From Persicaria tinctoria (Eukaryota > Streptophyta > Magnoliopsida > Caryophyllales > Polygonaceae), in NCBI GenBank assembly GCA_037127255.1, contig JBANSL010000002.1, forward strand, positions 39,003,392 through 39,067,391: a stretch of 64,000 nt of DNA. The letters run 5' to 3'. The position numbers and the translations under genes are program-made. Of the stretch, positions 22,439 through 34,500 are shown one piece after another (the first letter of the stretch is position 1; every line of letters starts with the position of its first letter). The notes beneath the pieces were generated by a model. The model worked only from the letters and a program-made list of their open reading frames with translations. It did no database searches and was not told where the DNA came from.

Positions 22439-24654
22439 TAAAAATCAGCAGGAATGAAGAATTTACCTACTTGTACTAGGACATTTTCCACCATGCCTGT
22501 CGGAATGACCACCGTGTTGTTGGCCATGTATAGTCTAGCATCCACAGGCTCCAAGGCACCTATCTTAATCTTGGACCAAATCGTTAAAGGCATAATACTA
22601 ACACTAGCTCCAAGATCACATAGGGCATTAATTTTGTATGGACCAAATCCAATAGTTATAGCAAACTTACCTGGATCTGGCCTCTTCTCCAATATGTCCA
22701 GATGGCTGCACTCCTCTGTGATTTCTGCCATCGATCGCTTTTTGCTCAGGATCTCCTTCAGGAACTTGACATAGGATGGCATGTCATTGAGAGCTTCTGT
22801 GAAGGGGATGGTGACGTTGAGCTTCTGAAGCATCTTGATGAAGCGCTGAAACTTTTTCTCCGCCGGGTCCTTTAGAGATTTTGTGGGGAAAGGCAGCTTC
22901 TTTTTCTGCGTCGGAGCCAGAACAGACGTCGGAGTTGCTGCAGATTCCTCTATGTCGACCAGGGGTTCCTCGACATCGACAAAGCCTTTGTCGACATCGA
23001 CCAGATTGGGCCCAGTCGAGTGGCTGTGTGGTGCAGACGAAGATTTTGGCATGCTCTCCTCGAGGTCGACGAGTCCTTTGTCGAGATCGACCACGGCTTT
23101 GTCGAGATCGACTTGCTGTTCCTCGTCGTTCTGCTGGTTCCTGACCTCTGGCTCTTGCAGTTGATGACCGCTTCTAAGTTTTACAGCAGCGATGTGTCCA
23201 GTCTTTCCCTTAGGATTTGGTTCTGAAGATCCTGGAAGTGTCCCTGACTGTCTGGGGATTCCGGCTGCCAGCTGACCAATCTGTGTATCAACTGATTTCC
23301 TCCAGATATCAATTTCCCCAAGCCTAGAGTTGACACCTTGCATCTGAGTATAGACGGAGTTGTAGGACTGCCTAGTTTCTGAGTGGTTCCTCCGTATTTC
23401 CTCCAGGACTGTCTGTATATCATCCTTCTTTTGGTCCCTTTCTGGATGTCTTGGAGCTCTGTAGGGCGGGGGATTCCTAGGGACACCTTGGTTCCACTGT
23501 GGTTGCTGAAACCTTTGGTCCCCCATGTAGCGACTGGGACCCCCTACGTAAGCTACATCCTCATGATGCTCTGCCAGCCTGACTTGCTCTGCGTGTAGGC
23601 ACTCAGGAGTGGTGTGCTTTTGCGATCCGCATTCTATGCAAGGCTGGTTGAGAGAGAGATATTTGACTTGCTTGAGGAGCTTCTTATTCTGGTCTCTGTA
23701 GTATTGCTCCCTAACATCAGGATCAATCTCTTTAGATGGCTCATATAGGGGCATGGATGGTGCTGGCCTGGCGTATGGGTTCTCTTCATAAGTTATAGTA
23801 GACCCATACTTGTTGTCGTAGTTGGTGAGCTTCTCCAGCACACCCCATGCGTCACTTGGCGGCATCGTCAGATACTCGTAGCGAGTATAATTGTTGATTC
23901 TGTCCTTAGTGACTTGATCAAGAGAGTTGAAGAAGATCTCCTGGATGATGTAGGGTGGCTGTCCATGAGTAGGGCAAGATCGCAGAAGTTCCTTGTAGCG
24001 CTCCCATGCCTTTGCTAGTGGTTCCCCTTTCTGTTGTTTGAAGGCGGTGATTTTCTGGCGGAGATGTGCTGTTTTGGCAGGTGGGAAGAATTTGTTCAGA
24101 AACTCTTGCTCTACTTGAGCCCAGGTTGTAAGTGATTTTGCTTTCAGCCCTTCCAGCCATTTTAGTGCAGGCCCAGCGAGAGACCAGCGAAAAGATTTCA
24201 TCTTGACATATTCCAGAGTTGTACCTTCTGCAAGAGTACGGCACATATCACTAAAATTAGTAATATGTTCAAGAGGACACTCATTAAATCTACCATAAAA
24301 GGCATTATTTTTAAGCTCTATAAGAAACTGAGTGCGAATTTCAAAAGAGTTTTCAGGGATAAGAATCGCCGATTCAGGCACGATGAGAATCGGATGCATA
24401 TAATCCTCAGCAGTGGTTGGATATTGGGCAAGCTCAGTTTCTGCTTGCCTCGCGCGTTCAGCTGCTTGTTCCCTTGCTGCTCTCTCAGTGGCGATAGCAG
24501 CATCCTTAGCGGCTAATTCCCTAGTAAGCCTAGCGATCAGCTGTTCCTGTGTCTCCGCAGCTGCCATGGCTCTTTGTAGTTTAGCTCTGATGTGAAAAAG
24601 GCGTTCCGGTTCATCTAAGGCGTCAAACTCAGGTGTTTGACCAGAACGACGCAT
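22439..24654 (-). pseudogene. gag-protease polyprotein (Ty3/gypsy, Athila-like)
   Basis: Begins MRRSGQTPEFDALDEPERLF, about 80 nt downstream of the primer site. Order: N-terminal Ala/Glu-rich coiled coil; retrotransposon gag core (FYGRFNECPLEHITNFSDMC, WLEGLKAKSLTTWAQVEQEF, RYKELLRSCPTHG); CCHC zinc knuckle CIECGSQKHTTPEC; a VDLDKAVVDLDKGLVDLEES-rich segment; then the aspartic protease (CDLGASVSIMP; Leu replaces the usual Thr/Ser after the catalytic Asp, as is common in Athila). The frame breaks in an A5 run on + at 22440-22444, where one base appears deleted compared with the expected PADFLIVDMQEDP. Otherwise it is open for 738 codons. Confidence 0.9.
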
Positions 24655-24716
24655 ACACCTGCAAACTAACTCAAAGAAACAGTGAGAACTGACTACCTAA
24701 GGCGCGATTGATTGCT

Positions 24717-24734
24717 TCCCCGGCAACGGCGCCA
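24717..24734 (-). other. Primer binding site, tRNA-Asp type
   Basis: On the minus strand TGGCGCCGTTGCCGGGGA is complementary to the 3' end of plant tRNA-Asp. It lies three bases (AAT on minus) inside the 5' LTR, which fixes the element's orientation. Confidence 0.92.
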
Positions 24735-24737
24735 ATT

Positions 24738-26953
24738 TGTTGTTAGGCAGGAGTATGTCGAGTATAAATATGAAATAAAGTTCAGACTGACTTCCCTGTC
24801 TCAGCAAATAAATACAAGACTTCCTCCCGTTGTAGTAAGAGAAAAGTCAGGATCGAATCCACGAGGAAGCACGTCAGCAGTTCTCAGGTAGCTATCAGAT
24901 TCTCACAGGAGCAGCAGAAAGACAGAAACACAGAAAGAAAAGAAACAAATAAACCCGGCAAGGGCAACTAAAACAAAAGCAAAGAAACTAAAGACAGAAA
25001 GTAAATCAAGGACACAGAAGCTACTCGAAGTCGAGTAACTGTCCTCTAGGTCGACAAGACAGGCAGAAAACTGTAAATTGCAGAATTTAAAGACAAACGC
25101 AGAATTTTGACAGAAATTAACTCAATATGCTAAAAGACCTCCAAGGCCAGGGTTTCAATACCACAACGATAACCATGCAAAACAATACATAAAGGCACAA
25201 AAGATCATGCTTTCCATCAAATAACTTTCGTCATTAACAAATAGGCATATAGAGGCTTTCGCATAAACCCTAATTGTTACTAACCCTTTTTCACATAATT
25301 AATCCAAGTTGCATTAAGATCACTTTCGCTTCAATAACACAAACAAGGATCACCTTCAACTCTCGCAAAAGAATCATGCTCATAGGGATAGAAGATGAAT
25401 CACACAAAAGATCTGACCTTTATCGCATCGCCTCACATGGCCACCGTCGGGCTCACCCCAGCCCCAGAAGTGGGTGGACTACTCACGCCTCATCGCAATC
25501 GCAGACATTGATTGATGAAAAGAAACTCGCATAAAACTATATTCAAAGCCTTTTACAATCCCGGCAATCAACTTTCGCAGAAAGCCAAAACCCTAAAAAC
25601 CTTAGAACTCCTAAACTTCTCTGTGGAACTAACTAATTGTCTCTGAAATTGGATGAATAAAACTGAGCCCCCTAGGGCCTTATTTATAGCCTTCATTCCC
25701 TAGCTAATCTAGGAAAGAAGATATCTATCTCTATCTAAATCTATATCTAAAAGCATAAAAGATAAATAAATGTTTTAAGGAATTAAATCAACTAGGAAAA
25801 GATAAAACTAATTATGGTAGGTCTTCATGATGTTGATAGATCTTGTCTCCTTGGATAGAACTTGATGTATTCAGATAGAATCTTCCGCCTTCGCGCCCAA
25901 GGAACTCCAATTCTACTCGGACAGGCCACGTCGAGAAGCTTCTGGAACGCGGCTCTACTCGAGATCGACCACGACTCGTCGACCTCGACAAGGATGGCTC
26001 GTCGACTGGGCTTCCTCGGGTTGGTGTGCTCGATGTGCTCGGACTGGGGCTCAGGTGCTTGTCGACCTCGACCACCCCTTGTCGATGTCGAGTAGGATGG
26101 GTCATCGACATGGTCTCCTCGGGTTGGTGTGCTCGACTGGTTCGGACAAGGACTCAGGCGCTCGTCGACCTCGACAAAGGCTCCTCGAGGTCGAGTTGGG
26201 CTCTCCCTCTCCGCTCCCGCTTCCGCGAGTTGCTTCATCCGCTGGCAGCGAGTGGCCTCTTCCGCGGTAGCGAGTGGTCCGCTGCAGCGGGTGGAGTCGC
26301 TGGCAGCGAGTCTCGCCTGGTCGTCCCGGCTTCGTCCTCGGCTTCTCGGGCAGCTCTCCTCGTCGACTCCGGTCATGACTTTGGGCTTCGTCGATCTCGA
26401 CCAGGGCTTCGTCGAGATCGAGTAGAGTCCCGGAGCTGGGTGGTCTGGCTCTCTCGATCAGGCTCTGTCGACAAGGTTGCTCGGACATGGCTCGTCTAGG
26501 TCGAGTAGGCCTACTCGAGATCGAGTAGCCTCGACTCGTAGACTTGTTCCGCTGCTTTGACCTTGGACTTCTGTAGTGGTTTTCCGAGCTTTTCCGACCT
26601 TCTGTAGAATTGCTGTAAAACGCCTCGATTTCTGCGAATTAAACAGAAACTGGTGTAGATTCCATAATTTGGCAAATAAACATAAACTACATAGATTCTG
26701 TACTATCTTAGCCCAAATGAATGCAATGTATACAGAAATCGATATAAAAGTTACTGTAAAACATGGCAGATTCAGTTCACAACATGAACTACCGTCCACA
26801 ACTAAATGTGAGAACCAACAACCATGTTCATAAATATCCAATACAATAAAAACGATGTTCATAAGAAGCTTATACCATAACATAAAATTTCATAACACTG
26901 GGCAATGGTGATCACATCTGAGATCATAACCGTGTACCATTGAAGATGCGAAC
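24738..26953 (-). repeat. 5' LTR (right copy)
   Basis: Collinear with 17919-20134 without a net indel. Its outer end (GATGCGAAC on +, followed by AGCGAG) overlaps the last ten codons of the DUF1985/Ulp1 gene copy B. If the end is taken as TGTTCGC...AACA on minus, it has the standard TG...CA form. The left LTR has GG where TG is expected. Confidence 0.9.
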
Positions 26954-29900
26954 AGCGAGCATGTGCATGTACGCCCCGATGAATACGTCGTCAAGACCGT
27001 CGTAGGTGGGGGCGTCCTTCGTGAGGAGTTGCATGAACCTGATCGTGTAAGGACCACAGTCTCCACTGCAATAGAGAATCGCCGGAGTCATATTCATTAC
27101 AGCCGGATGCAACTATGAGACGAAGAGATATTTAAGTGTTGGACAAAAATTACCTCTGCTTGTTTTGCGGAATCCTTTTCTCGCGACTAAGGGCGAACGA
27201 CTTTGGAAACTTGTGGACGTAGGTGGCCATCAACGCGGGGTGGGCATTCATCAGTACCGGGATAAGGTGGGTGATGCAGCTTAAGTGTACCGGCAGATGG
27301 AGGTCCCTCACGATGTAGACGTCCGAATCATAAACCCTTACCTGCCACCCGACCAGATCTATTGCTACGGCGATCCAGTGAACATTGTCTACGTTCAACA
27401 GTAGGAGGATGAGTTGCGCCCCTTCCCACGCCCGGCCTATCGTCGCCGGGGACCGCCCGTCGAAGTAGGCAAGCAACTTCTCATCGGCTTGGTAGCTATC
27501 CGCATCGCTCTTGTATTTGCCCCACTCGGTCTGCAGATAGCGACCGAAATATGTGTCCACAACGACAACTCGACCGCCAATGTCGCCGACCCTCTCCGTT
27601 ACCCCTTTCCGAAGAAGATAGCATGCTTGTTCCATGTGCTGCATCGATTACAACCCTAGTCAAAATCCAACACTATTCCACTACCTATTACAGTACATAC
27701 TGTGTCATTCACTAGACAAAGGTAGTCACTTAGGCGGGTTTCGTACCTCATAGTTTATCCAAACTGTGGGCGTTTTTAGTGCGGTGAAGAACTCCTTACT
27801 CAGCGTCGTGCCGTATAAAGTCTTCCAGCTATCCTCATCCCCGCTGCACAACCACAACCACAATGTTAGGGGATTGGAGTCATCTATGCAATAACTTGGG
27901 TACGTCTGTTGATGAGTGTCACCTATCCATCTAGCGGAGGAACCCATCGTTGTCTGACACGGAAACAAGACCCATCTTAATCGCGGTCGCGCCTTCGACA
28001 ACGTTCTTCCCTTTTCGGCCCCGCGTTTTCTTCTGAGGCGGGGACTTCACTTCTCCTTCACCTCTTGAACCTCTCTTACTCTTCCTGCCTCGAACGGGCT
28101 CCGCTCTTGCAGCCTTTGGGATCTGCCAATTGGTTAGACAGTTTCAACGGTCAGGGCAAAAATGTTTTGACCCCCGTGTCACCCCAATCTGTACTCGTGT
28201 CGGCTAACATTGATACACTTGTCACTTACGTACTACTATATATTCAAATGACAATGTGAAGTAACAAGCATTTTACCTTCTCATCATGTCCTTCCAGCGT
28301 TGCTTGGTCGTTCACTGTAGGTGGTACCTCCGTTGAAACGGCTTTACTGTTCTTGTCCTCAGCATCCCTATGTTTTCCGACTTTCTCTCCACTGACATCT
28401 CCCCCAGTTCCTCCAACGGTCTCGTCTTTGACCGCCTCTGAGATCTGGCAATTGGTTACGGTTATTTCAAATGTGATTCAGATAATATATTTCTTCCCTT
28501 GTCACTTTACATATTAATACGTGTCGCTTCACTTTAACAACCGTGGATTCAGAAAATACCATGTCAAGTAACAACCAATTTACCTCCTCTTGTCCTTCTG
28601 GTGGCTGGTCTTCCACCTTAGTTTGTCCCTCTGTCCCCCCGTTCTTTTGGTCGTTATCCTCTCCACGGACATCGCCCATTGGTTTCTGCTCACCTCCTGC
28701 ATTCGACTGGCCATCTCGCATCCCATTCACAACACCTTCCAACACCTTCATCTGATACACAAAGTACATAAATGAGGGGTGGTTAGCGAATGTTATTTGG
28801 CATTGGGAGATAAGTAACCCGTGTCACCTTTGAAAAATACTCGTGTCACATATAAAATATACCCGTGTCACAAATGCCAGAAACGTTACACGTACCTTGT
28901 CATCCATGCTCCGCATCCATGTTGACATGGTTCCCAGCCTCTCCAAGATCAGTTCAATTGACTTCCCCAACTTATCCTCCCAGGATTCCCTTGTCCCATC
29001 TCGTTGCTCCGAACTCGGGCCGGACTTGCCAGAGCCTTCACCGTAATAACTCGGTGCCAACGCAGCCTCAATGTCATCAAAGTAGAGGTCAGGCTCCTCA
29101 TGCTGGTAGAAGCACCCGAGCATCAATTCATACTCGCCGGCCTTCGGTACTAGTATCGGGTTGTCTTCGACCTTCATTCTATCCGATTTTTCAGGGTCCA
29201 TGCGAGACTGGATCGTCTTATACATTAGATTGTCGTCATCGGCTGTCCACCTCAGCATGTGAGGCAAAGCCGTGTTCGACACCCGGTTCGCAAACCCCTC
29301 GCCAATCCCTGGGACAGCTTCGTACAGCCAAATCTAAAACAACCACACATGTCACTCGAGTGCATCAATTGCGCGTAATAGTTCAAGCATAACTTCGGTC
29401 AAGTAGCTTACCTGGAACGCATACGGAAAACCCATAAGCCCATATACATATCGATCGTCCTTGTCGTTCGCCTTCGGCTTCAAGTCAGCGACACGTCGTT
29501 CTATGACGCCCGATAGGGACATGTGGGTGGCCTCGTACACAATCCTGCCCCAGGGGTACTCTAGAAATCGATCAACGTTCTCCACAAGCTTCACAATCCA
29601 CCCTCGTATGGCTTTCCTGGGTTCTCCCCCCAGCAGAACTCCTTCGACGATGAGGCGGAGTTCGATCTTAAAACGCCTTCTCGCACTCGGCTCCTTCAAG
29701 ATGGAGTTCTTGAAGGCGTTCTCCAGCTCACCCACCTTCATGTTGTCCGTTCCGAATAAGTCCTTGAGAGCCTTCTTTGTCTTCTTGTTATCCTCCGTCT
29801 CTGTGTCTTCCCCCCGAACTCGACCACACCGCAGCCCAGTCACGAGCGTAAACTCCTTGATAGAGAATCGCCGCAGCTTGTCTTGAAGCATGTACCAAGT

Positions 29901-30185
29901 CTCCCACTTCTTTTCTGTCACAAGCTGCCTTTGTAACACGTAATGCAGTAGTTGCGACGAGAATTGAACCCGTTTTGCCATTTGCACAATACCCCCAAAT
30001 TGGCTTCGCAGCAGCTTCTCCCAATCGACGGGGTCAACCCAGTCGTCCATGTTGACGAGCAGAGACACTTTGGAAGACTGGTTGACCCGCCCTCGGAAAT
30101 GCTTCTCCTCCGGCATTGCGAGTCGGGGCTCCACCTTCTTCGGTGGTCGGACACCTTTCCTCCTCAAATTCTGGGACCGAACCAT
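26924..30185 (-). pseudogene. DUF1985/Ulp1-protease protein, copy B (near intact)
   Basis: Eight exons (minus): 30185-29412, 29333-28896, 28751-28584, 28444-28277, 28122-27923, 27843-27747, 27638-27154, 27065-26924. Phases join to an 824-codon frame. DUF1985 lies in exon 1 (HFRGRVNQSSK, WETWYMLQDKLRRFSIKEF, LVTGLRCG, EGVLLGGE, VENVDRFLEYPWGRIVYEAT). Lys/Glu-rich middle exons follow (PPQKKTRGRKGK basic patch), then a C48 Ulp1-type protease with His (VHWIAVAIDL), Asp (VYDSD), IPQNK and Cys (GDCGPYTIRF) all present. One in-frame stop, TAG at 27933-27931, replaces a Trp found in A and C (a single TGG-to-TAG change); otherwise open. The last ten codons lie inside the adjoining LTR. The family is typical of MULE-carried proteins: Ulp1 folds cut SUMO-like conjugates, and DUF1985 function is unknown, though VANDAL VANC proteins share it as I recall. 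Confidence 0.88.
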
Positions 30186-30601
30186 GTTCTTCCTGCAATT
30201 ACGTGGACATGAACATAATCAATATCCACACAAAGTCACCCCCCTACTTAATAAATCTGTCTGCGACTGTTTCACGAGAAAAGGCCATGTCACCTACTGA
30301 AATAACCCTTGTCACCCAACAGAATAGCTCATGCCATGAATGTCAATTGTCTTCTCCCAATTGTCCTACAGTACCCGTTTATGACAGGGGTTATTCTCCA
30401 CTCTCACAATCTAGGTTAAAGGACCTGCAAGCCTCCCACGCTTATCTTCAACCTCCCTCGCTTTTGTTTGTCAATTCCTCAGTTCCCCATACACCTTTTA
30501 CTCCAAATCTGTATTTCCCCGTATCCCCAATTCCCCACATGGCCGTTATTCCAATTCCCCAATTTCCGATTTTTGTCCAATCCCAAATTGCATGCCTTTG
30601 A

Positions 30602-31005
30602 ACGAAACAATGGAAGAATGCAAATGAAGTGGGGAAGATTGCAAATTAAGTGAAGATTCAGACTAGTAGAGATGGGTGAGGACATATTTCAATAATCAAT
30701 TGAGTTGTACCTGTATTCCTGCGCCTTTCTCTCCGGTACTGCCTTATCCGGCGTCTTGCTCCCTTATCCGGCGACTTCCTCCCTCTCCGGTACGAAACAA
30801 TGGGAGAATCGAAATTAAGTGGGGAAGATTGCAAATTAAGTGAGGAAGATTGCAAATTAAGTGAAGATTCAGAGTAGTAGAGTTGGGTGAGGACGGATTT
30901 CAATAACCAATTGAGCTGTACCTGTTTTCCTGCGCCTTCCTCTCCAGTACGGGCTTCTCCGGCGTCTTCCTCCCTTCTCCGGCGTCTTCCTCCCTCTCCG
31001 GTACG
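30602..31005 (-). repeat. Tandem duplication of copy B 5' leader and splice donor
   Basis: Two units about 190 bp apart (from 30602 and from 30792) share ACGAAACAATGG, GTGGGGAAGATTGCAAATTAAG, GATTCAGA..AGTAGAG and CCTGCGCC. On the minus strand each includes a purine-rich leader followed by a CAG/GTAC donor-like site, so alternative first exons are possible. Confidence 0.75.
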
Positions 31006-31059
31006 GGCTCTCCTCTTTCCCTTCACTTCACAACCGCCTCCCTTCACTCCTATTAATAT

Positions 31060-31063
<4 letters not shown>

Positions 31064-31111
<48 letters not shown>
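31064..31111. repeat. (CT)n microsatellite
   Basis: About 20 uninterrupted CT units, GA on the minus strand, in the presumed promoter/5' UTR of copy B; a TATTAATA box-like string lies at about 31051-31058. Confidence 0.9.
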
Positions 31112-31115
<4 letters not shown>

Positions 31116-31582
31116 CCTTGTGTAGGTGGTGGTTTTATTCCCCAACTGCAATGAATGCAAGTTACTTTTGATTTTCTTTTTGTAAGTAGGTCAAACGAAC
31201 TGTGCAACCAACTGCCACCCTAGTAGATTCCTTTTCCTTTGTCGTTTTGTTCTTTTGTCCCCGTATCGGGTCCCGTCTTTCCATGCACGTGTCACCTGAC
31301 AGGTTTTTTCGTGTCACTATTGACTGTCTCATAGTCCTACGTATAGTGTAAATGACCCATGTCACCCCTTCTAATCCTTGTGTCATCTAACGACATATAC
31401 CTTGTCACCAAATTGGATAGATACATATAGCTACACTGGCAAGTTTAACATGTCTGCATACCTACTAACAAATACAAATGTTGACATTCGACAACTACTA
31501 AGTTTCGCAAAATATCCAAATGTTTTACTTCAACTATTACAGGAGGGTGTTATGATTGGAAGCAAGTGTTCAACTCCAAAGT

Positions 31583-34500
31583 CTAGCATCCGAGTCTACC
31601 ATGGAATACCCCAACAGCTAGCATCTGGCGGTATGCCTCAATGTACGTGTCGTCCAATTGATCGAAGTTCGGGGCGGTCTCCAGCAGGAGGTGCATGAAT
31701 ATAATGGTGTACGGGCCACAATCACCGCTGCAATGGGGAAGAATCGGTCAATACGCGGACACCGATTCCACATCCAATCAAACGAAATTCAACCATGTCA
31801 TCCAACTTACCTTTGCTTGTTCTGTGGAAGGCTCTTGTCCCGGCGAATGGAAAACGGCGTGGGGACCTTATCGGCATACTTGACCTTCAGATCGGGGTGT
31901 GCACGCATGACGACAGGGATCAGGCTCGTCACAGACATTAACAGGGGCAAGAGCTGGCGTTCCGTCACCATGTGGACGTCGTAGTCATACACCCTTACCT
32001 CCCACTCCTTTAGATCGATGGCAAGGGCAACCCAGTGTTTGTTCCTGACGTTGAAGGGGAGGAGGGTGAGGTCCGCACCTGACCACGGTCGTCCCAACGG
32101 CTTCGGCGACCCCCCATCTAAGTACGCCATCAATGCATCACTAGGCGCGTACGCTTCGGGGGCTGGCGATGTACTCCTTCCATTCCCGAGGTAGATAAAT
32201 TCCCGCCAAGCACGTATCGACTACGATGGCTCCACTGGCAATGTCACCCGCTCTGTCTGCGACCGCTTTGCGCAGAAGGTAGCAGCACTCCTCCATCTCC
32301 TGCATGAAGTGAACCGCAATTACAATCCAAAATCCTGACACGGGAAATGTTAGAGGTGACAAGTGTTCATACCACAGTTCCAAACCAATCTCGGGGTTTC
32401 TTCAGGCGGTTGAGTAACTCCTTCGTCATATCCACACCGCAGGGTGACGTGCGCACCTCCGCGTCCCCACTGCACGGTAAGTTTCTATCAGGTATTGCGG
32501 ACGTTCAACTATCTACCTTCGTCGTCTATTCGAGAGTAAGACACATAAGTTACGTACCTTGCCACCCAACTTGTCATGGCGTCGTTGTCCGTCGCTGACA
32601 CCATTCCTAGCTGAACAGCATCGGCGGGAACAGTGGCTGCCTTCTGGGCTCGCGGTTTCTTGGCCGGCTGGAGCCAGCTCCTCTCCAACAACCTTCCTCG
32701 TCTTCTTCGCCCCCTTAGATGCATAAACCTGAGCTACCCGGGGCTTCGGCCTCTCATCACCTTCAATTTTCTTTCCCCCTTCCTCAGGACCAGACCCCTT
32801 TAAACCAACCTCTCCCAACCGCAAACATATCAAACTTCAGCTAAGATTGACACTATCCCTTGTCACATAACAGATATACTCATGTCGTGTAACTACAATG
32901 TCACTATCACAGATAACTGATAGAAAAAACTTACATCCTTGCTCTCTCTTGCCATCCCATCCCCTGCCTTGACGGATTCACCTTCAGCTACCTTGTCCCC
33001 GACATCAGATTGCTTGTCCCCTGCCTTGGTCTGAAAAAATTTCATGTCACTTGCCATAAACTTTCATGTCACATATATAATCACCATTTTTTTCATAAAT
33101 AAACTTGACCTCGTTGGTCTTTCCTTCCCCCCCCCCCCCCATCCCCTGCCTTGACAGATTCAGCTTCATCATGCTTGTCCCCGACATCATCACCAGCTAG
33201 CTTGCTCTCTCCTGATATCTCATCCCTTGCCTTCACAGTTTCAACTTCTGTGTGCTTATCCCCGCCATCATCCACTTCACTTCCCTTCTCAACAGCACCT
33301 CCTAACTGCAAATGAAATCAACATTCATTTATGCCTCAAACTTTTCAGTGTCACTTAACATAACAAATCATGTCACACAACTACAATCTTCCTGTCACAT
33401 TTTTCCAGTGTCGCTTAACATAACAAATCTTGTGATGTTTACCAACAACTAACCTTACCACGTTGTCCACCCTCACCGGCTTCAGCCGCAATTGACTCTA
33501 TCAACTCATCAAGTTCGACCTATAAAATACATATTAGTATTTGATATTGAATCCCCGATTTCAACCAGGACTAAACATCGAAACGCATGTCACGCAAAAA
33601 CAAACTTACAAACTCATCCCGTTTTTTCTCATCTCCAGCTTGTTCTTTATCGGTTGCTTCTTGCCAGGCCATCCCCTTACATTGATCATCCTGCAGCTCA
33701 GTCACGACCACCTCCAATAATTTCAGCTGCAGGTGATAAAATTATTACTTCATATCACCATAAGGTGACAAAATTCAACACAATTCACACTTCATATCAC
33801 CATGAGTAATGAACACCACATATCAGACTAGGCCCCCCTCAATTTCATACCACATTCGTTCATTATCTACACTACGTGTCGCTTGTCCAATTTCACGTGT
33901 CAGGAGTCCATTTACCCTAGTTCACAGTTATCCAGAGTCTCCACAAAACGAATAATTGGGAAGTTATTGCGTACCTTTTCATCCATCTTCTCCATCTTTG
34001 TTGACATTGTCTAAAGCTTGTCCATAACTTGTTCCAAAGTCTTGGCCACGTCCCCCACCCAGCCATCCTTCCCATTGCCTCCTCTTCCCGTCCTTGGGGA
34101 CCTCCCACCAGGGGCTTCGAAATGTGTCAGGAAGGGTGCAGCTAGGTCGTCGAAGAAGGGGTCAGACTTCTCATCATCGTAGACGCAACCATCCATCAGC
34201 TCCAGCTCAACCTCCTCTGGTATGAGTATTGGGTTATCCTCAATCTCTATGGTCTCCTCTCCCTCAACTTCGGTGTGGATGGCTATATCCTTATAAGAGA
34301 GGTTCTCGTCCTTGAGGGTCCATCTCATGCAACGAGGGAATGTCGTCGTCGACACCTTCGTCGCAAAGCGGACCCCCCATTTCGGCATGGATTCCAACAA
34401 CCAAATCTGCATTGCATCCCCACTCAAATTAATACATTTTCAGCATATGAATTACAAAATGATCATGGGTGTGGTCGAGAAGGTTACCTGAAAGGATAAC

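Larger units (their letters stand above)
17919..26953 (-). mobile_element. Athila-like Ty3/gypsy derivative, non-autonomous
   Basis: Two 2.2-kb direct LTRs (17919-20134 and 24738-26953, offset exactly 6819 with no net indel) flank a 4.6-kb interior. The orientation is minus: the tRNA-Asp-type primer site abuts the right (5') LTR. The interior encodes gag, an aspartic protease, a Ser/Pro-rich linker and an integrase C-terminal tail, but no reverse transcriptase, RNase H or integrase core, so it must be mobilised in trans. LTR differences are scattered single bases only, implying a recent insertion. No 5-bp target duplication is visible (TGAAC left; AGCGA or GCGAG right). Confidence 0.9.

Noticed and set aside
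24714..24737. tRNA-Asp gene
   Set aside because: Only the 3' 18 bases match tRNA-Asp and they abut an LTR. This is the retrotransposon primer site, with no cloverleaf.
19006..26883. Long open frames within the LTRs (for example 19006-19419 and 25825-26376 on minus)
   Set aside because: They fall in the GC-rich TCGAC-repeat block and occur in both LTRs and both strands. They lack domains and starts consistent with a transcript.
17914..26959. Target-site duplication for the LTR element
   Set aside because: TGAAC on the left does not match AGCGA or GCGAG on the right; none claimed.
31020..31130. Coding frame of repeated Ser-Leu
   Set aside because: This is a CT microsatellite.
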